A DNA stretch of 64,000 nucleotides from Rhodanobacteraceae bacterium (GTDB taxonomy: Bacteria; Pseudomonadota; Gammaproteobacteria; Xanthomonadales; SZUA-5). The DNA lies in the NCBI GenBank assembly GCA_016717705.1, contig JADKFD010000003.1, positions 62,001 to 126,000 of the forward strand, written 5' to 3'. Shown here piece by piece: positions 18,772 to 27,226 of the stretch; within the stretch, counting starts at the first letter, position 1; every line of letters begins with the position of its first letter. The position numbers and the translations under genes were made by a program. The notes below the pieces were generated by a model. The model had not been told where the DNA came from. It worked only from the letters and a program-made list of their open reading frames with translations, and ran no database searches.

Positions 18772-19422
18772 ATGACACCGCTGATCCTCAACAGCTACGA
18801 CGCCATTGTCGAACGCCTTCGCGGCATGGGCGAGTATGTGCCGCGACTGGTCATGCGCGTGGTCATGGGCTGGGAGTTCTTCGAGGCCGGACTGGAAAAA
18901 CTCCGTGGCGAAAACTGGTTCAGCAATATCCAGAGCGACTTCCCGTTCCCCTTCAACATGGTCCCGGCGGACTTCAGCTGGACGCTCTCGACCTGGTTCG
19001 AACTGCTCGGTGCGATTGCCCTGTGGTTGGGCCTGGCGACACGCTTCTTCGCCTTCTCGCTGCTGTTTCTGACCTTCGTCGCCACCGCCGCGGTGCACTG
19101 GCCGGACATGTGGAGCATGTGGGGCGATCTGCTCAAGGGCTATTCGGTGTCCGACCACGGCCACGGCAATTTCAAGCTGCCGCTGCTGTTTGCCGTGATG
19201 CTGATCCCGCTGGTGTTCAACGGCGCCGGCAAGCTCAGCCTGGACCACCTGGTTCGCGTATTGATCAGCCGACCCGAACCGGCGCCGCGCATGGATGGCT
19301 ATGCCCTGGGTCTGGGCTTTGCGGTTCTCGGACTTCCGTTCCTGATGCTGCTGCCGAGCGTAGGCGCGGCGATGCTGGGCTTTGCTGCCGCAGCGACCGT
19401 GTATGGCTGGCGGCGCGCATAG
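18772..19422 (+). CDS. DoxX family membrane protein
   Basis: A 216-residue membrane protein of the DoxX/DoxD superfamily, whose roles include sulfur or redox metabolism but are undefined here. Typical features are the N-terminal RLVMRVVMGWEFFEAGLEKLRG, the helix STWFELLGAIALWLGLATR and about five TM segments. ATG at 18772 is preferred over an in-frame TTG at 18742. It is divergent from creD across a 214-nt region (18558-18771) in which I see no other gene. Confidence 0.88.
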   Translation: MTPLILNSYDAIVERLRGMGEYVPRLVMRVVMGWEFFEAGLEKLRGENWFSNIQSDFPFPFNMVPADFSWTLSTWFELLGAIALWLGLATRFFAFSLLFLTFVATAAVHWPDMWSMWGDLLKGYSVSDHGHGNFKLPLLFAVMLIPLVFNGAGKLSLDHLVRVLISRPEPAPRMDGYALGLGFAVLGLPFLMLLPSVGAAMLGFAAAATVYGWRRA

Positions 19423-19612
19423 CACGCCAACGGTTGCGGCAAGCACGCGAGTCGCGAGCTCCGACAGCAACAGCTCGTCGCCCCTGTCGGTCGCTGCAAC
19501 GAACATGCGTTCGCGCGCGCGAGCGCCTCCTACAATTGCTTGCCTGGACCCACGGCACTGGATGTTCGGCGAGGCACTCGCGCGCTTTGCTTTTCGCCGG
19601 TCGCGCCTGCGA

Positions 19613-20704
19613 TCAGACGTTGAAGCGGAAGTGCAGCACATCGCCTTCCTGCACGATGTACTCCTTGCCCTCCAGGCGCAGCTTGCCCTCGGCCTTGGCA
19701 CCGGCTTCGCCTTTCAGACGGATGTAATCGTCGTAGGCGATGGTTTCGGCGCGGATGAAGCCCTTCTCGAAGTCGGTGTGGATCACACCCGCGGCCTGCG
19801 GCGCGGTGAAGCCGGCCTTGATCGTCCAGGCGTGCACTTCCTTCTCGCCGGCGGTGAAATAGGTGCGCAGGCCAAGCAACTTGTAGCCGGCACGGATCAC
19901 CCGGTTCAGGCCCGGCTCGGTCAGGCCCATGTCGGTCAGGAAAGCCTCGCGGTCGGCTTCGTCCAGTTGTCCCAGCTCTTCCTCGATCGACGCGCACACC
20001 GGCACCACTTCGGCGCCTTCGGTGGCGGCGCGGGCGCGCACGGCATCCAGGTACGGGTTGTTCTCGAAGCCATCTTCCTTGACGTTGGCCACGTACATCA
20101 CCGGCTTCAGCGTCAGCAGGAACAGATCGCGGATCAGCAATTTCTCTTCGGCGCTCAAATCGACGGTGCGCGCCGGATTGCCCTGGTTGAGCGCAGCGCT
20201 GACCTTGGCCAGCACCGGACGCCGGGCGATGGCGTCCTTGTCGCCGGCCTTGGCGGCGCGCTCGGCGCGATTGAGCGCCTTGTCGACGCTGTCGAGGTCG
20301 GCCAGCGCCAGCTCGGTGTCGATGGTGTCGATGTCGGAGATCGGATCGATCTTGCCGTTGACGTGGACGATGTCCTCGTTCTCGAAGCAGCGCACCACGT
20401 GCGAGATCGCATCGACCTCACGGATATGCGCCAGGAACTGATTGCCCAGGCCCTCGCCCTGCGCGGCGCCCTTGACCAGGCCGGCGATGTCGACGAACTC
20501 GATCGTGGTCGGGATGATCTTCAGCGGCTTGGCGATCTTCGACAGCGCCTCCAGGCGCGGATCGGGCACACCCACCACCCCGACATTCGGGTCGATGGTG
20601 CAGAAGGGATAGTTCGCCGCCGGAATGCCCGCCTTGGTCAGCGCGTTGAAAAGCGTGGACTTGCCGACGTTCGGCAGGCCGACGATGCCGCATTTGATGC
20701 CCAT
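19613..20704 (-). CDS. ychF: Redox-regulated ATPase YchF (OBG family)
   Basis: Ribosome-associated P-loop ATPase of the Obg family. The 363 residues include G1 GLPNVGKST, G3 DIAGLVKGA, and the variant G4 motif NVKE in place of NKxD, which explains its ATP preference, plus a C-terminal TGS domain (RTYFTAGEKEVHAWTI) and the closing EYIVQEGDVLHFRFNV. It is the last gene of the ispE-prs-rplY-pth-ychF run and is separated from pth by a 274-nt repeat-filled gap. Confidence 0.97.
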   Translation of the reverse strand: MGIKCGIVGLPNVGKSTLFNALTKAGIPAANYPFCTIDPNVGVVGVPDPRLEALSKIAKPLKIIPTTIEFVDIAGLVKGAAQGEGLGNQFLAHIREVDAISHVVRCFENEDIVHVNGKIDPISDIDTIDTELALADLDSVDKALNRAERAAKAGDKDAIARRPVLAKVSAALNQGNPARTVDLSAEEKLLIRDLFLLTLKPVMYVANVKEDGFENNPYLDAVRARAATEGAEVVPVCASIEEELGQLDEADREAFLTDMGLTEPGLNRVIRAGYKLLGLRTYFTAGEKEVHAWTIKAGFTAPQAAGVIHTDFEKGFIRAETIAYDDYIRLKGEAGAKAEGKLRLEGKEYIVQEGDVLHFRFNV

Positions 20705-20759
20705 TTGGTTCTCCGCCGCGGGTTGCGCGGCTGGTTGAGGATTGAGGTTTCTTGGAGCA

Positions 20760-20982
20760 GTGAATAGTGAGTAGTGAGTGGTGAGTAAAACCCGGCGTTG
20801 TCGTTGTAGGAGCGACGTGCACGTCGCGACTCAAAAGCAGCGGCAAATGCGCAGAAGCGACGGGTGCGCCGCTCCCACGAATCCGCGCTTTGCCCGTCGC
20901 GACGGACACGTCGCTCCTACAAAGGCGCCGAAGTGCCACGGAAATGCCGGCTTTTACTCACTATTCACTACTCACCACTCAC
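20760..20982. repeat. Heptad inverted-arm element enclosing two GTAG-REPs
   Basis: The left arm 20760-20796 is a run of GTGAATA, GTGAGTA, GTGAGTG, GTGAGTA units ending AAAACCCGGC. The right arm 20946-20982 is its inverted counterpart, starting GCCGGCTTTTACTCAC. Between them lie an outward pair of GTAGGAGCGACGTGCACGTC REPs at 20806-20830 and 20896-20920. The right arm supplies the stop codon of pth (20979-20981). It fills most of the gap between ychF and pth. Confidence 0.9.
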
Positions 20983-21563
20983 TGCTTCTGAGGCGTATGC
21001 AACAACGTCATCGCCCGCTCCATCGCCCCTTCCCGACACAGCGGGAACACGGCGATGGCCGCATCGATGGCCGAACGAATCGCCTGGTCGTCGGTTACGC
21101 TCGGCCGACCAAGCACCCACGGCGTGACCAGTTCCTTGCGGCCGGGATGGCCGATGCCGATGCGCAAGCGGTAGAACTTGCCGTGGCCGAGTTGCGCCAT
21201 GGTGTCGCGCAGACCGTTCTGCCCACCGTGTCCGCCGTCGAACTTCAAGCGCGCCACGCCGGGCGGCAGATCGAGCTCATCGTGCACGATCAGTGCTTCG
21301 GACGGATCGATCTTGTAGTAGTTCAGCACCGCACTGACCGCAATACCGCTCTTGTTCATGTAGGTGGTTGGCTTGACCAGCAGCAATCCGCCCGGTGCCT
21401 TGCCAACCTCCGCGTTGAGCTTCGATTCGTGCAACAGGCGCACGCCGAGCTGTTCCGCCAGCGCATCGGCGAACCAGAACCCGGCATTGTGCCGTTGCCG
21501 CGCATGTTCGGGGCCCGGATTGCCGAGGCCGAAGACCGCGCGGATGGAAGGAGAATTGGACAT
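20979..21563 (-). CDS. pth: Peptidyl-tRNA hydrolase
   Basis: Cleaves peptidyl-tRNAs released by stalled ribosomes. The 194 residues show FGLGNPGPEHARQRHNAGF with catalytic His25, the KPTTYMNKSG substrate loop, HDELDLPPG with Asp95, and GGHGGQNGLR. The C-terminus THLHTPQKQ-like end stops inside a repeat arm, so the last residues may be repeat-influenced. It follows rplY, as in most proteobacteria, consistent with co-expression with the translation machinery. Confidence 0.97.
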   Translation of the reverse strand: MSNSPSIRAVFGLGNPGPEHARQRHNAGFWFADALAEQLGVRLLHESKLNAEVGKAPGGLLLVKPTTYMNKSGIAVSAVLNYYKIDPSEALIVHDELDLPPGVARLKFDGGHGGQNGLRDTMAQLGHGKFYRLRIGIGHPGRKELVTPWVLGRPSVTDDQAIRSAIDAAIAVFPLCREGAMERAMTLLHTPQKQ

Positions 21564-21571
21564 GCGGAAAG

Positions 21572-21640
21572 GTCAAACGTGAAACGTAAAACGTCAATTC
21601 GCAGCGCGCTTCGATTGACGTTTTACGTTTGACGTTTCAC
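21572..21640. repeat. Heptad inverted-arm element, ACGTTTN class
   Basis: The left arm 21572-21598 (GTCAAAC, GTGAAAC, GTAAAAC, GTCAAT) and right arm 21614-21640 (inverted: ATTGACG TTTTACG TTTGACG TTTCAC) are near-perfect complements around a 15-nt loop. The arms have a 7-nt period. The element lies 8 nt upstream of the pth start codon and downstream of rplY, so it could act as an intra-operon hairpin. Confidence 0.88.
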
Positions 21641-21703
21641 CGCCCCCAAAACAACATCGGCCGACCGTCTCCGGTCGGCCGATGCGCAACGCGACGATCG
21701 AGC

Positions 21704-22438
21704 TTACTTCTTCGCCGCAGGCTTGGCCGGAGCCGCCTTCGCCGGAGCCGCAGCCTTGGCCGGGGCCTTGCCAGCCGCAGCGGCCGGCTTCTTGCCAGCA
21801 GCCGCAGGTGCCGCAACAGCCGCCCCATCCGGCGCCACTTCCGGCGCCTCTTCGATACCCAGGCGGGCAACGACGAGCGCGACGTTGTGCTCGCGACCGA
21901 GCTTCAGCGACGGAATCTCGACGCCTTCCGGCAGCTTGATGTCGGCCACGTGCAGGGTGTCGCCGATCTTCAGTTCGGACAGGTCGACTTCCAGGAACTC
22001 CGGAAGATCCTTCGGCAAGCAGCTGATTTCGACGTCGTTGAGCTCGTGCAGGATCAGCGAGCCAGCGGTCTTGCCGGCCGGCGAGACTTCCTGGTTGAGG
22101 AAGTGCAGCGGCACGCGCAGACGCACCGGCTCGGTCTCGGAGACGCGCTGGAAGTCGATGTGCAGCAGGATCGGCTTGTACGGATGACGCTGCAGATCGC
22201 GCAGCAGCGCCTTCTGCGTCTCGTTGCCGACATCCAGTTCCAGGATCGAGGTGTAGAACCACTCGTTCTGGGCGTAGCGGTACGCCAGCAGCATGTCCAT
22301 CTGCAGCGCGCGCGGCGTCTGACCGCCACCGTAAAGAATCGCCGGTACCTTTCCAGACGCGCGAAGGCGGCGGCTCGCACCCTTCCCTTCGTCAGCGCGG
22401 AATTCCACCGGCACGTTTCTAACCTTGGCCATGTTCAT
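21704..22438 (-). CDS. rplY: 50S ribosomal protein L25/general stress protein Ctc
   Basis: 5S-rRNA-binding ribosomal protein of the long Ctc type. The L25 domain occupies about residues 1-95 (RRLRASGKVPAILYGGG, HIDFQRVSETEPVRLRVPL follows) and the TL5/Ctc C-terminal beta domain extends to about 200. An Ala/Lys/Pro-rich tail (PAAAGKKPAAAAGKAPAKAA) ends the 244-residue protein; such basic tails are common in this order. ATG at 22436-22438 has an AAGGACT Shine-Dalgarno and is preferred over the second ATG two codons later. Confidence 0.96.
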   Translation of the reverse strand: MNMAKVRNVPVEFRADEGKGASRRLRASGKVPAILYGGGQTPRALQMDMLLAYRYAQNEWFYTSILELDVGNETQKALLRDLQRHPYKPILLHIDFQRVSETEPVRLRVPLHFLNQEVSPAGKTAGSLILHELNDVEISCLPKDLPEFLEVDLSELKIGDTLHVADIKLPEGVEIPSLKLGREHNVALVVARLGIEEAPEVAPDGAAVAAPAAAGKKPAAAAGKAPAKAAAPAKAAPAKPAAKK

Positions 22439-22609
22439 AGTCCTTCATTTAGAGGCATTCCATCCCGGAACACCGTTGCAAGAAAGGTCGCAGCGATTCG
22501 TTCGCCACGCCTCACCACCACGCCACCGTCCGCGACCAGACGGTCCGAGGGTGAGTGCTGGGGCCGCGCTAGCAGCCCCAGGACTCAGCTCTCGGAGAAG
22601 CAGAGGAAA

Positions 22610-22665
22610 GTGTGAAACGCAGATTGAAGCGCCGGCCACTTCACGTTTCACATTTCACGTTTCAC
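22610..22665. repeat. Partial heptad element, TTTCACN class
   Basis: A right arm at 22637-22665 reads TTCACGT, TTCACAT, TTCACGT, TTCAC with a 7-nt period. A short, degraded left arm (GTGTGAAACGC, 22610-22620) faces it. It lies 26 nt downstream of the prs stop in the prs-rplY gap (22439-22690), which holds nothing else I can call. It looks like a decayed relative of the 21572-21640 element. Confidence 0.7.
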
Positions 22666-22690
22666 CCATTCGACGAGGCACGAAGGTGCC

Positions 22691-23668
22691 TCAATCCACA
22701 TACAACGAACTCACACTCTCCCCACCGGCGATGCGCCGAATGGTCTCGGCCAGCAGTTCCGCCACTGACAGCTGGCGGATGCGCGTGCAGGCGCGCGCTT
22801 CCGGGCGCAGGGCGATGGTGTCGGTGACGACCATTTCGTCGAGCGCCGAGTTGCTGATGTTGTCGACCGCCGCACCGGAGAGCACCGGGTGCACGCAGTA
22901 GGCGACGACGCGCTTGGCGCCGCGATCCTTCAACGCGCGCGCCGCGGAACACAGGGTTCCGGCGGTGTCGACGATGTCATCGACCAGGATGCAGGTCTTG
23001 CCGGCGACGTCACCGATGATGTTCATGACCACCGACTCGTTGGCTTTCGGACGACGCTTGTCGATGATCGCCAGATCCGCATCGTCGAGGCGCTTGGCCA
23101 TCGCCCGGGCACGCACCACGCCACCTACATCGGGCGCGACCACGATCAACTCGTCGCCGGCGTAGTTGCGCCACATGTCGGCGAGCAGCACCGGCGAGGC
23201 ATAGACATTGTCCAGCGGCACGTCGAAAAAGCCCTGGATCTGGTCGGCGTGCAGATCAACCGTCAGCACGCGATCGGTACCGACGGTGCCGATGATGTCG
23301 GCCACCACCTTGGCGGTGATCGGCACGCGCGCGTTGCGGGCGCGACGATCCTGGCGGGCATAGCCGAAGTACGGCATCACTGCGGTCACCGACGCCGCCG
23401 ACGCGCGCTTGAGCGCATCGACCATCGCCAGCAGTTCCATCAGGTTTTCCGCAGCCGGCGGCGAGGTGGGCTGGATCAGGTAGACGTGCTGGCTGCGCAC
23501 GTTCTCCATGATCTCGACGGCCACTTCGCCATCGCTGAAGCGCGCGACGTTGGCCTTGCCCAGGGGCACGCCGAGTTCGAAGGCAATGGAACTTGCCAGG
23601 CGCGGATGCGAATTCCCGGTGAAAATCATCAATCCGGGTGGGGAGAGATCGGTTCGCTTGGAGCTCAT
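22691..23668 (-). CDS. prs: Ribose-phosphate pyrophosphokinase Prs
   Basis: Makes PRPP from ribose-5-P and ATP for nucleotide, His and Trp synthesis. The 325-residue class I enzyme has the FSDGE segment, the ATP-binding YFGYARQDRR loop, the metal-binding DLHADQIQGFF motif and the PRPP loop ILVDDIVDTAGTL. It begins MSSKRTDLSPPGLMIFTGNSHP. It lies just downstream of a tRNA-Gln gene, the conserved order for this group, and upstream of rplY. Confidence 0.97.
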   Translation of the reverse strand: MSSKRTDLSPPGLMIFTGNSHPRLASSIAFELGVPLGKANVARFSDGEVAVEIMENVRSQHVYLIQPTSPPAAENLMELLAMVDALKRASAASVTAVMPYFGYARQDRRARNARVPITAKVVADIIGTVGTDRVLTVDLHADQIQGFFDVPLDNVYASPVLLADMWRNYAGDELIVVAPDVGGVVRARAMAKRLDDADLAIIDKRRPKANESVVMNIIGDVAGKTCILVDDIVDTAGTLCSAARALKDRGAKRVVAYCVHPVLSGAAVDNISNSALDEMVVTDTIALRPEARACTRIRQLSVAELLAETIRRIAGGESVSSLYVD

Positions 23669-23678
23669 GATCTGAAAT

Positions 23679-23754
23679 TGGCTGGGGCGCTAGGACTCGA
23701 ACCTAGGAATGCGGGTATCAAAATCCCGTGCCTTACCGACTTGGCGACGCCCCA
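23679..23754 (-). tRNA. tRNA-Gln (anticodon TTG)
   Basis: A complete cloverleaf can be folded on the minus strand: acceptor TGGGGCG paired with CGCCCCA, D arm GCCAAGTCGGTAAGGC, anticodon stem CGGGA/ACCCG (one T/A-side mismatch tolerated) with loop TTTTGAT (anticodon TTG), and T arm CTAGG-TTCGAGT-CCTAG. Discriminator G and an encoded CCA end the gene. It sits between ispE and prs, and would be an MnmA substrate at U34. Confidence 0.95.
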
Positions 23755-23823
23755 AGCCGTCCGCAGCGGCTTCTTGCCTCGTCTGTCGACTCGGCGCAAC
23801 GCATGCTACGGAGCCCGCTATTT

Positions 23824-24660
23824 TCAAGCGCCGCCTTGGTCATTGTCAAACCAATTCGTGATCGAGCGCGCGGCGCGGCAACTCCAGTGCTCGGGAACGC
23901 CGACCAGTGCCGCGTGCGCGGCTTCGATATCCGGGGCCTGCGCGAACACCGCGCTACCGCTGCCGGTCAGCTGTGCATGGCCCAGACGCGCCCGCAACCA
24001 GGCGGCTGCAGCGGCAATTTCCGTCGAGCGCATCAGTGCCACCGGCTCGAATACATTGCTCAGCGGCACGCCAGAGAGGTAGTCGGCGACGCCAATCGGT
24101 GCGCAATCCCGACGCAGCAGCGGATCGCCGAACATCGGGCCGGTGGCCAGGGCCACGCCGGGATGGATCACGGCGTAGCTGCGCGCAGCGAACGGCAGCG
24201 GGCGCAGGATTTCACCGATGCCTTCGGCGAAAGCCGGTCGCTGGCCGATGAACACCGGCACATCGGCGCCCAGTTGCAGGCCCAGCCGGAGCAATTCCTC
24301 GACATCCAGGCGCAGTCGCCACAAGCGGTTCAGCCCCAGCAGCACCGCCGCGGCGTCTGCGCTGCCACCGCCCAGCCCGGCGCCGGTCGGAATGTGCTTG
24401 GTCAAGGTCAGCGTGCAGCCGGCGCCCTCGGCGGCCAACGGCTGCAGCAAGCGCGCCGCGCGCACCACCAGATCGGATTCGGGCTCGACCCCGATGGCAC
24501 CGCCGCGGCGTTCGATCACGCCGTCGGCGCGGTTTTCGATGACCAGTTCGTCGGTCCAGTCGATCAGCTCAAAAGCCGTTTGCAGCAGGTGATAGCCATC
24601 GGCGCGACGGCCGACGATGTGCAGGAAGCGGTTGAGCTTGGCGGGCGGGCGGAGGAGCAC
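23824..24660 (-). CDS. ispE: 4-diphosphocytidyl-2-C-methyl-D-erythritol kinase IspE
   Basis: GHMP-family kinase of the MEP isoprenoid pathway. Signatures: RPPAKLNRFLHIVGRRADGYHLLQT at the N-terminus, the ATP loop PTGAGLGGGSADAAAVL, and the C-terminal LTGSGSAVFA. I set the start at the GTG 24658-24660 (VLLRPPAKLNRF), giving 278 residues; the open frame reaches 24831, but the extra sequence is encoded by a repeat element. Start choice is therefore moderate, identity high. Confidence 0.93.
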   Translation of the reverse strand: MLLRPPAKLNRFLHIVGRRADGYHLLQTAFELIDWTDELVIENRADGVIERRGGAIGVEPESDLVVRAARLLQPLAAEGAGCTLTLTKHIPTGAGLGGGSADAAAVLLGLNRLWRLRLDVEELLRLGLQLGADVPVFIGQRPAFAEGIGEILRPLPFAARSYAVIHPGVALATGPMFGDPLLRRDCAPIGVADYLSGVPLSNVFEPVALMRSTEIAAAAAWLRARLGHAQLTGSGSAVFAQAPDIEAAHAALVGVPEHWSCRAARSITNWFDNDQGGA

Positions 24661-24661
24661 T

Positions 24662-24849
24662 TGGGTTTTCGGTTTTCGGATTTTTGTCGGTCTTCGGCCA
24701 ATCACGGTCGACAGCCCGGAAGCCAGCTGCGGAGTGAGCGGCTTCGAAGGGGCCGGGCGCCTGTTCGGCCGCTCTGTGTATTGGCGGCTGTGCGAAGCGG
24801 CGCCACGGGCTTGCCGGCCTTTACTCACCACTAACTACTCACTATTCAC
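24662..24849. repeat. Mixed heptad element between lolB and ispE
   Basis: The left part, 24662-24696, is a TTTTCGG-type 7-nt array (TTTTCGG, TTTTCGG, ATTTTTG, TCGGTCTTCGG). The right arm, 24813-24849, is the GTGAGTA-class arm in reverse (GCCGGCCTTTACTCAC then further TCAC units). The two are not complements, so this looks like a chimera or a left arm replaced by another word. The right arm ends 5 nt after the lolB stop. Confidence 0.7.
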
Positions 24850-24853
24850 CGCT

Positions 24854-25462
24854 CTACCGAAACGTCCACTTGCGCACCGCGATGCGCACCTGATGCTCGC
24901 CGGAACGGGCAAAAACCTTGCGCGGCAGCGGTGGATCCTGGCTGCGATCGAACTCGACGTAACGAATCTCCCAGCCGGATTGCCGCAGCAGCGCCAGTTC
25001 GCCGTCGTCGCCAAATTCAAGTTCGCTGCTCGCACCTGGCGCACGCATGCCGAGCACCCAGTAGCGCAGCGCTTCCGCCGGCAGATGCCAGTGCAACTCG
25101 CGTTGCAACAACTCCTCGGCACTGTTGGCCACACGCACCGCACCGTTCGATTCGATCAGCAGCGCCTGTCCCGGCTGCACCTCGAGGCGCCAGCTGCGAC
25201 CGCTGACCGGGGCGACGAAGCGCAAGGTGTAGGCCTGGCCACGCTGCTGCCATTCGAAACGACCGCTGCCACCATCGTCGCCATCGCTGATGGCGATGCG
25301 ACCGCCAAGATCGAACTCCGTGCGTTCGAACATGCGCGATTCGCGCTCCGAAAGTCGGCCCTCGCCAGCGACGACATCGACGCCGGCATCGGGCTTGACC
25401 ACGCGTGGCGCGCACGCCGGCAACATCAGCAGGGCCGCGCACAGACACAGCCAGTTCTTCAA
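24854..25462 (-). CDS. lolB: Outer-membrane lipoprotein LolB
   Basis: Receives lipoproteins from LolA and inserts them into the outer membrane. The 202-residue product has a lipoprotein signal (LKNWLCLCAALLMLPAC) with lipobox LPAC and modified Cys17, followed by the LolB fold (FDLGGRIAISDG, GRFEWQQRG, HLPAEALRYWVLG). The start is TTG at 25460-25462, overlapping the TPR gene's TGA and preceded by GGAG at a plausible distance. Order hemA | TPR-lolB-ispE is conserved in related genomes. Confidence 0.93.
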   Translation of the reverse strand: MKNWLCLCAALLMLPACAPRVVKPDAGVDVVAGEGRLSERESRMFERTEFDLGGRIAISDGDDGGSGRFEWQQRGQAYTLRFVAPVSGRSWRLEVQPGQALLIESNGAVRVANSAEELLQRELHWHLPAEALRYWVLGMRAPGASSELEFGDDGELALLRQSGWEIRYVEFDRSQDPPLPRKVFARSGEHQVRIAVRKWTFR

Positions 25463-27117
25463 GGCAGGAGCTCCGGCTGCAGCCGACGCACGCTGTCGTG
25501 CAGCGGAGCACTGTCGGGCCAGCGTTTCAGGGCCTCGCGCCAATGCGTGCGCGCTTCTTCGTGCAAGCCGGCAGCCCACAGCACTTCGCCCAGGTGGGCA
25601 GCGACCTCACCGTCCGGCGCCATCGAGAATGCCCGCCGCAGATAGCGCAGCGCCTCGTCGAGATTTCCCAAGCGAAACTGGACCCAGCCCATGCTGTCGA
25701 CGAAAGCACCGTCGTCCGGATGACGCGCGATAGCCCGCTCGATATACCCCAGCGCTTCCTGATGGCGATCGGTACGATCGGCCAAGGTATACCCAAGCGC
25801 GTTCAGCGCCTGCGGGTTGTCGGGATCGACGTTCAGAATGCTGCGCAGATCCTGCTCCAGACCGGAAACATCGTTGTCGCCGATGCGAAACAGCGCGCGT
25901 GCGTAGCGCAGCCGCAGATCGCGCGGGTATTGATCGACGGCCTCGTCATAGACGGCACCGGCGGCGGGGCGATCGTCCGGCGTCAGCAATTCGGCCTCCA
26001 GCAGCCAGGCATCGACCCGCTGATCGACATCGTCGACCTGCTGGCGCAGGCCGGCCAGCAAGACCCGTGCTCCGGCCATGTCCTTGAGCTCGCGGGCGGT
26101 CAACACGCTGCGGCGCAGTTGCGCTTCGTGCCAGGCGGCTCCTGCGGGTTCCTTCGCATACCAGGACAAGGCCTTGTCGGGTTGCTCGCGCAATTCATAC
26201 AGCTGGCCCAGCAAAAATGCCCGCGACTGCACCTCGCTGGTCTTGCTGCCGAGCAGGACGCGCTCGATGCGCTTGAGTGCTTTCGGGTCCGACTTGCCGG
26301 CCGCATTGGCCAGACGAGCCGCCAGCGCACGGTCGTCCTGCGGCCTGGCCTGCGCCAGAACACGATCGGCAAGGTCCGGCCGTCCGGCGTCGGCATGCAC
26401 GCTCGCCAGAGCCAGGCGCAGCTCGAAATCCTCCGGCGTCAGTTGCAGGGCGCGCTCCAGCGCCTTGCGCGCCGCCGCCTTGTCGCCAGCCGCCAGCGAT
26501 GCCTGGGCACTGCGGCGCCAGGCCTCGGCGCTCTTGGGTTGCGCCCGGGTTTCCAGTTCGGCCAGGCGCACCGCCGTGCTGTAGTCGCCAAGGTTGCTCG
26601 CCACCGCTGACCAGCCCGGTCCGTTGCTCAGCGGCACCAGGACGCCGGCATCGGCCAGCCGCCGCAGACTGGCTGGCGCGCTCTCGCGGTTCTCGGCTGC
26701 CACCAGCACCTGGGCGATGGCACGCTGCGCCTCCAGTCCACCGATCGCCGCCAGCTCGGCCAGATAGCCATCGGCCAGTTCGCTGCGATTGCGCGCGAGT
26801 GCCGACCACGCCAGCGTCCGCCGCGCACCGATCGACTGCGGCTCGACGACCAGCCAACGCGCACCGACGCGATCGGCGGCCGGATAATCCTTGGCATACA
26901 GTGCCACGGTTGCGGCGCGTTCGATCAGCTGAACCTGGTCGCTGGCCACGGCCGCATCGGCGTATCCGCGTGCAGCCGTTTCAAGGTCGCCACCCTGCAG
27001 GGCGAATTCAGCCTGCAGGGCAGAGCCAAGCACGTCGGCGCGCGCGCTATCATCGGCCGCTTGGAGTTGCGTCAGGAACAGCGCCATCGACAGCGCCAGC
27101 ATCTGCACGATCGGCAC
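25459..27117 (-). CDS. Tetratricopeptide-repeat protein
   Basis: An exported protein of about 552 residues built almost wholly of TPR helices, some clearly recognisable (AWRRSAQASLAAGDKAAARK, NALGYTLADRTDRHQEALGY, GWVQFRLGNLDEALRYLRRA). The C-terminal half resembles the scaffold-like TPR proteins encoded beside lolB in Xanthomonadales; partners are unknown. I prefer the GTG at 27115-27117, which opens with a signal peptide (PIVQMLALSMALFLTQLQAA). An ATG at 27214-27216 would add 33 residues and nearly touch hemA. Confidence 0.85.
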   Translation of the reverse strand: MPIVQMLALSMALFLTQLQAADDSARADVLGSALQAEFALQGGDLETAARGYADAAVASDQVQLIERAATVALYAKDYPAADRVGARWLVVEPQSIGARRTLAWSALARNRSELADGYLAELAAIGGLEAQRAIAQVLVAAENRESAPASLRRLADAGVLVPLSNGPGWSAVASNLGDYSTAVRLAELETRAQPKSAEAWRRSAQASLAAGDKAAARKALERALQLTPEDFELRLALASVHADAGRPDLADRVLAQARPQDDRALAARLANAAGKSDPKALKRIERVLLGSKTSEVQSRAFLLGQLYELREQPDKALSWYAKEPAGAAWHEAQLRRSVLTARELKDMAGARVLLAGLRQQVDDVDQRVDAWLLEAELLTPDDRPAAGAVYDEAVDQYPRDLRLRYARALFRIGDNDVSGLEQDLRSILNVDPDNPQALNALGYTLADRTDRHQEALGYIERAIARHPDDGAFVDSMGWVQFRLGNLDEALRYLRRAFSMAPDGEVAAHLGEVLWAAGLHEEARTHWREALKRWPDSAPLHDSVRRLQPELLP

Positions 27118-27226
27118 CGCTCGCCGTGAACCGCCAGCGTTGCCTGGGGCTATCGACCATGGTCGCTTGATCTGGATGGCGGTCGCCACTGACAATCCGT
27201 TGGTTGAATAGAGCATCCGGCATTCT

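Noticed and set aside
20806..20920. CRISPR-like array from repeated 25-mers
   Set aside because: Only two inverted copies, no spacers of constant length and no cas genes; they are GTAG-REPs.
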